A DNA stretch of 15,904 bases, from positions 1-15,904 of the forward strand of contig CAJQNH010000149.1 of NCBI GenBank assembly GCA_905479615.1, read 5' to 3'. The position numbers and the translations under genes were made by a program. This document shows, piece by piece, positions 14,273-15,904 of the stretch. How positions within the stretch are numbered: position 1 is the stretch's first letter; each line of letters begins with the position of its first letter. The DNA is from an uncultured Eudoraea sp. (GTDB lineage: Bacteria; Bacteroidota; Bacteroidia; Flavobacteriales; Flavobacteriaceae). Under the pieces are notes generated by a model. It was not told where the DNA came from and did no database searches. It saw only the letters and a list, made by a program, of their open reading frames with translations.

Positions 14273-14891
14273 AGATAGAATTGATGCGGGAATTCAGTTG
14301 GCCAACAAATTACTGCCATTTAAAGATAAAAATGTAGTAGTCCTGGCCATTCCCAGAGGTGGATTACCCATAGGGGCCATTGTTGCAAAAGCCCTTCAGG
14401 CCCCTTTGGATGTTGCTCTTTCTAAAAAAATTGGTCATCCCTTTAATAAGGAATATGCCATTGGCGCAGTAAGCCTGGAAAACAGTATACTTAATGATGT
14501 CTCAGGGATCCATAAAAGCTATATTGCCGAGGAAACGACGCGAATCAGGGAAAAATTAAAAAAACGACACCAGCAATACTATAAAAACCGCGAGCCGGAA
14601 GACTTGAAAGATAAGATTGTAATTATAATAGATGATGGTATCGCGACGGGAAACACCATTAATGTAACCGCAAAATTGGTTAGTGTCCAAAAACCCAAAA
14701 AAATAATTGTGGCTATTCCCGTGGCCCCTCGTTCGGCTGTTAAGAGCCTGGAAAACTCATCCTCTATAGATCAGGTAATCTGTTTACAGACTCCATATGA
14801 TTTTAGGGCAGTAGGGCAGTTCTATGAATTTTTTAACCAGGTCTCTGATGAAGAAGCCATACAGTTATTGGAAGAATACAATCTGACTTAA
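14265..14891 (+). CDS. phosphoribosyltransferase-fold protein
   Basis: This is 208 residues from the ATG at 14265. The frame stays open further upstream, but those codons lie on the hydrolase gene and encode no family sequence, and MFRDRIDAGIQLA is the typical family start. It has PRGG (30-33), the loop that takes part in pyrophosphate binding, and the PRPP motif VIIIDDGIATGNT (119-131) with the acidic pair D123-D124. The flexible region between (roughly 82-110) is rich in K/R/E. The protein belongs to the type I phosphoribosyltransferase fold, but the base or acceptor cannot be told from sequence. Related proteins with hydrolase partners often sit in stress or dormancy gene sets. It overlaps the hydrolase by 8 bp and is probably made in equal amounts. 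Confidence 0.92.
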   Translation: MFRDRIDAGIQLANKLLPFKDKNVVVLAIPRGGLPIGAIVAKALQAPLDVALSKKIGHPFNKEYAIGAVSLENSILNDVSGIHKSYIAEETTRIREKLKKRHQQYYKNREPEDLKDKIVIIIDDGIATGNTINVTAKLVSVQKPKKIIVAIPVAPRSAVKSLENSSSIDQVICLQTPYDFRAVGQFYEFFNQVSDEEAIQLLEEYNLT

Positions 14892-14959
14892 TTCATTATT
14901 GTTGCTTTATCTTGAGGATGGCTCCTTAATAGTTATTAGGTATATTTTCTTGGACAAAC

Positions 14960-14971
14960 TGATGCGCATCA
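14960..14971 (+). promoter_or_regulatory. Crp/Fnr-type operator, site D
   Basis: TGATGCGCATCA is a perfect palindrome of the TGAT-N4-ATCA type. It ends 23 bp before TAAATTTA (14995-15002), the same layout as sites A-C. It lies 94 bp upstream of the flavoprotein ATG and would be centred about 43 bp before a transcription start near 15009. Confidence 0.65.
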
Positions 14972-14994
14972 TTCCTAAAGTATTTTCTTAAAAC

Positions 14995-15002
14995 TAAATT
15001 TA
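14995..15002 (+). promoter_or_regulatory. -7 element of the flavoprotein gene
   Basis: TAAATTTA has one mismatch to TAnnTTTG. No TTG is found about 20 bp upstream; that position is taken by the edge of site D, as expected for an activator-dependent promoter. Confidence 0.5.
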
Positions 15003-15064
15003 TGCCCAAAGGGGAGAATTATTCTTTCTTAAGAGTAATTTGAATATGATCAAAAAATGTTGTC

Positions 15065-15526
15065 ATGATAAAAAAATTAGAAACCAGCAAATGCACTGAG
15101 CTGTTGAACAATAATTATATTGGGCATTTGGCATTCATATCACATAAAGAACCTCATGTAATTCCGATTACCTATTATTATGATCAGGCAAATAATACAA
15201 TTATTGGCTATTCTGCGGAAGGCCATAAGATAGAGGCCATGCGCAAAAATGATATTGTCTCACTGGAAGTCGAAGAAATAAAGTCTGTAAATAACTGGCG
15301 ATCTGTACAAATACATGGTATGTTTGAAGAACTGAAGGGAATTGATGCTAAGTACCTTCTTCATGAGTTTGCCCAAAATGTAAAAAAGATAATTACCAGA
15401 AAGGAGGGTTCACATCCCGAATTTATCAGTGAATTTTCCAGTAAATTATCTGAACAGGGTATCCCAATAGTATATCGGATCAATATAAATGAGATTACCG
15501 GGAAATACAGGGAGGCCTCGAAATAG
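15065..15526 (+). CDS. pyridoxamine 5'-phosphate oxidase-fold flavoprotein
   Basis: This 153-residue protein is the length of the flavin-binding 'PNPOx-like/NimA-like' group. It opens with a helix (E6-L14), then the strand GHLAFISHKEPHVIPITYYYD (20-40), typical of the split-barrel FMN-binding fold: 'G-x-L-A...P-x-x-x-P-x-x-Y'. This is followed by AEGHKIEAMRKN (51-62), the phosphate-contacting segment, and NNWRSVQIHGMFEEL (76-90), where the W-R-S-V-x-x-x-G pattern is a family hallmark. Such proteins bind FMN, F420 or haem and often reduce nitro compounds or respond to redox state; which applies here is unknown. There is no export signal. It sits 173 bp after the phosphoribosyltransferase and has its own Crp/Fnr-type promoter. 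An ATG at 15046 is out of frame. Confidence 0.88.
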   Translation: MIKKLETSKCTELLNNNYIGHLAFISHKEPHVIPITYYYDQANNTIIGYSAEGHKIEAMRKNDIVSLEVEEIKSVNNWRSVQIHGMFEELKGIDAKYLLHEFAQNVKKIITRKEGSHPEFISEFSSKLSEQGIPIVYRININEITGKYREASK

Positions 15527-15620
15527 GGGAGAAGTATTATTCCCGGGAAAAAGTACTGTCCGTTGAAATTGTTTAAGCCTGGTTGAACCTAAAAATGTTG
15601 TTCCTCAAGTTAATCCAATG

Positions 15621-15650
15621 CAGGCTATCGCCTGTCTGTTTTTTTTGTTT
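15621..15650 (+). terminator. Rho-independent terminator after the flavoprotein gene
   Basis: CAGGC (15621-15625) pairs with GCCTG (15630-15634) around TATC, followed by TCTG and a run of eight T and then GTTT. It lies 95 bp past the stop codon at 15526. Confidence 0.7.
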
Positions 15651-15660
15651 TCACCGCTTT

Positions 15661-15676
15661 AGTGCTTGGCAGCACT
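15661..15676. repeat. 6-bp perfect hairpin between terminators
   Basis: AGTGCT (15661-15666) and AGCACT (15671-15676) pair around TGGC. The stem lies between the two terminators and is flanked by near-mirror CGCTTT copies. It may help either terminator. Confidence 0.5.
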
Positions 15677-15683
15677 TCGCTTT

Positions 15684-15719
15684 AAAAACAAAAAATCCAA
15701 ACACTTTCGTGATTGGATT
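15684..15719 (-). terminator. Rho-independent terminator on the minus strand, for a gene beyond the window
   Basis: Read on the minus strand, AATCCAA (15719-15713) pairs with TTGGATT (15700-15694), and the inner CAC/GTG pairs close a GAAA tetraloop, with one mismatch between the two stems. It is followed by TTTTTGTTTTT-like sequence. A GNRA loop plus a U-tract is a strong intrinsic terminator. Its orientation shows transcription arriving from the right. Confidence 0.65.
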
Positions 15720-15852
15720 CTCTTACCATGTTTTGCCTTATTAATAATAAGGGCACACTTTTTAGCTATTTTTAATATAAAGTAAGCATGGGGATATACT
15801 TCTTTTTCCTATTTATTTAGGAATACCTATTGTGAAATCTAGACGCATTAAA

Positions 15853-15904
15853 TAGTTATAGCGAAACTAGGTTAGTCTTATATACCTTGGTTTAGCGAAA
15901 CCAA
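15853..15904. repeat. two hairpins sharing the loop TAGCGAA(A)C
   Basis: TAGCGAAAC occurs at 15859-15867 and again at 15893-15901, 34 bp apart. Each copy sits in a foldback with different arms: TAGTT/AACTA (15853-15857 with 15865-15869) and TTGGTTT/AAACCAA (15887-15893 with 15898-15904). The second runs to the window edge. Confidence 0.45.

Larger units (their letters stand above)
15527..15904. other. gene-free right end with back-to-back terminators and hairpin repeats
   Basis: No open frame of useful size is seen on either strand across these 378 bp. Two facing terminators (listed separately) indicate that a minus-strand gene lies to the right of the window. Further foldbacks occur at 15736-15752 (CCTTATT-AAT-AATAAGG) and near the end. 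Confidence 0.6.

Noticed and set aside
15620..15720. CRISPR or integron-type repeat array
   Set aside because: The foldbacks differ in sequence and two are explained as facing intrinsic terminators; no regular repeat-spacer pattern exists.

Overview
The window is AT-rich and looks chromosomal. It most likely comes from a marine or soil member of the Bacteroidota, family Flavobacteriaceae or close to it. The reasons are a PorP/SprF-type protein of the type IX secretion/gliding class fused to a SPOR domain, a PD40-repeat partner, signal peptides ending in the short 'AQ' cleavage context, few clear Shine-Dalgarno sequences, and promoter -7 elements resembling the Bacteroidota TAnnTTTG. No rRNA, tRNA, CRISPR array or intact mobile element was seen.

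Layout, left to right. (1) 1-832: a gene-free stretch with a foldable inverted repeat, then a small outer-membrane beta-barrel protein. (2) 1010-2557: a secreted formylglycine-type sulfatase with no SusC/SusD neighbours, followed by two hairpins, one a perfect 15-bp stem. (3) 2940-7830: six tightly packed plus-strand genes encoding a four-helix membrane protein, two related outer-membrane beta-barrels (the first with an apparent one-base frameshift at its 3' end), a divergent TMEM175-like channel, a two-TM-type K+ channel with a TAGYG filter, and an AI-2E/PerM-family transporter. Together they look like an ion and small-solute flux module spanning both membranes. (4) 7950-8576, minus strand: a LuxR-type response regulator whose phospho-acceptor Asp is replaced by Glu. 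(5) 8577-9406: 830 bp without a gene but with an odd G-rich island. (6) 9407-12696, minus strand: a PorP/SprF-SPOR fusion and, upstream of it, a TPR/PD40 protein that lacks the usual OmpA domain. (7) 13193-15526: a stress-type cluster with a small conserved protein on the minus strand, divergent from an alpha/beta hydrolase-phosphoribosyltransferase pair that overlaps by 8 bp, then a pyridoxamine-phosphate-oxidase-fold flavoprotein. (8) 15527-15904: back-to-back terminators and hairpin repeats.

The main hidden signal is regulatory. Four perfect TGAT-N4-ATCA palindromes, the Crp/Fnr-type half-site arrangement, lie exactly 23 bp upstream of a near-consensus -7 hexamer-like element ([T/G]AnnTTT[G/A]). 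They precede the four-helix membrane gene (2842), the first beta-barrel gene (3364, inside the preceding reading frame), the 70-residue protein (13471, minus strand) and the flavoprotein (14960). None has a TTG -33 element. This is the layout of class II activator-dependent promoters and ties the channel/barrel operon and the stress cluster into one probable low-oxygen or redox regulon. The regulator itself is not in the window.
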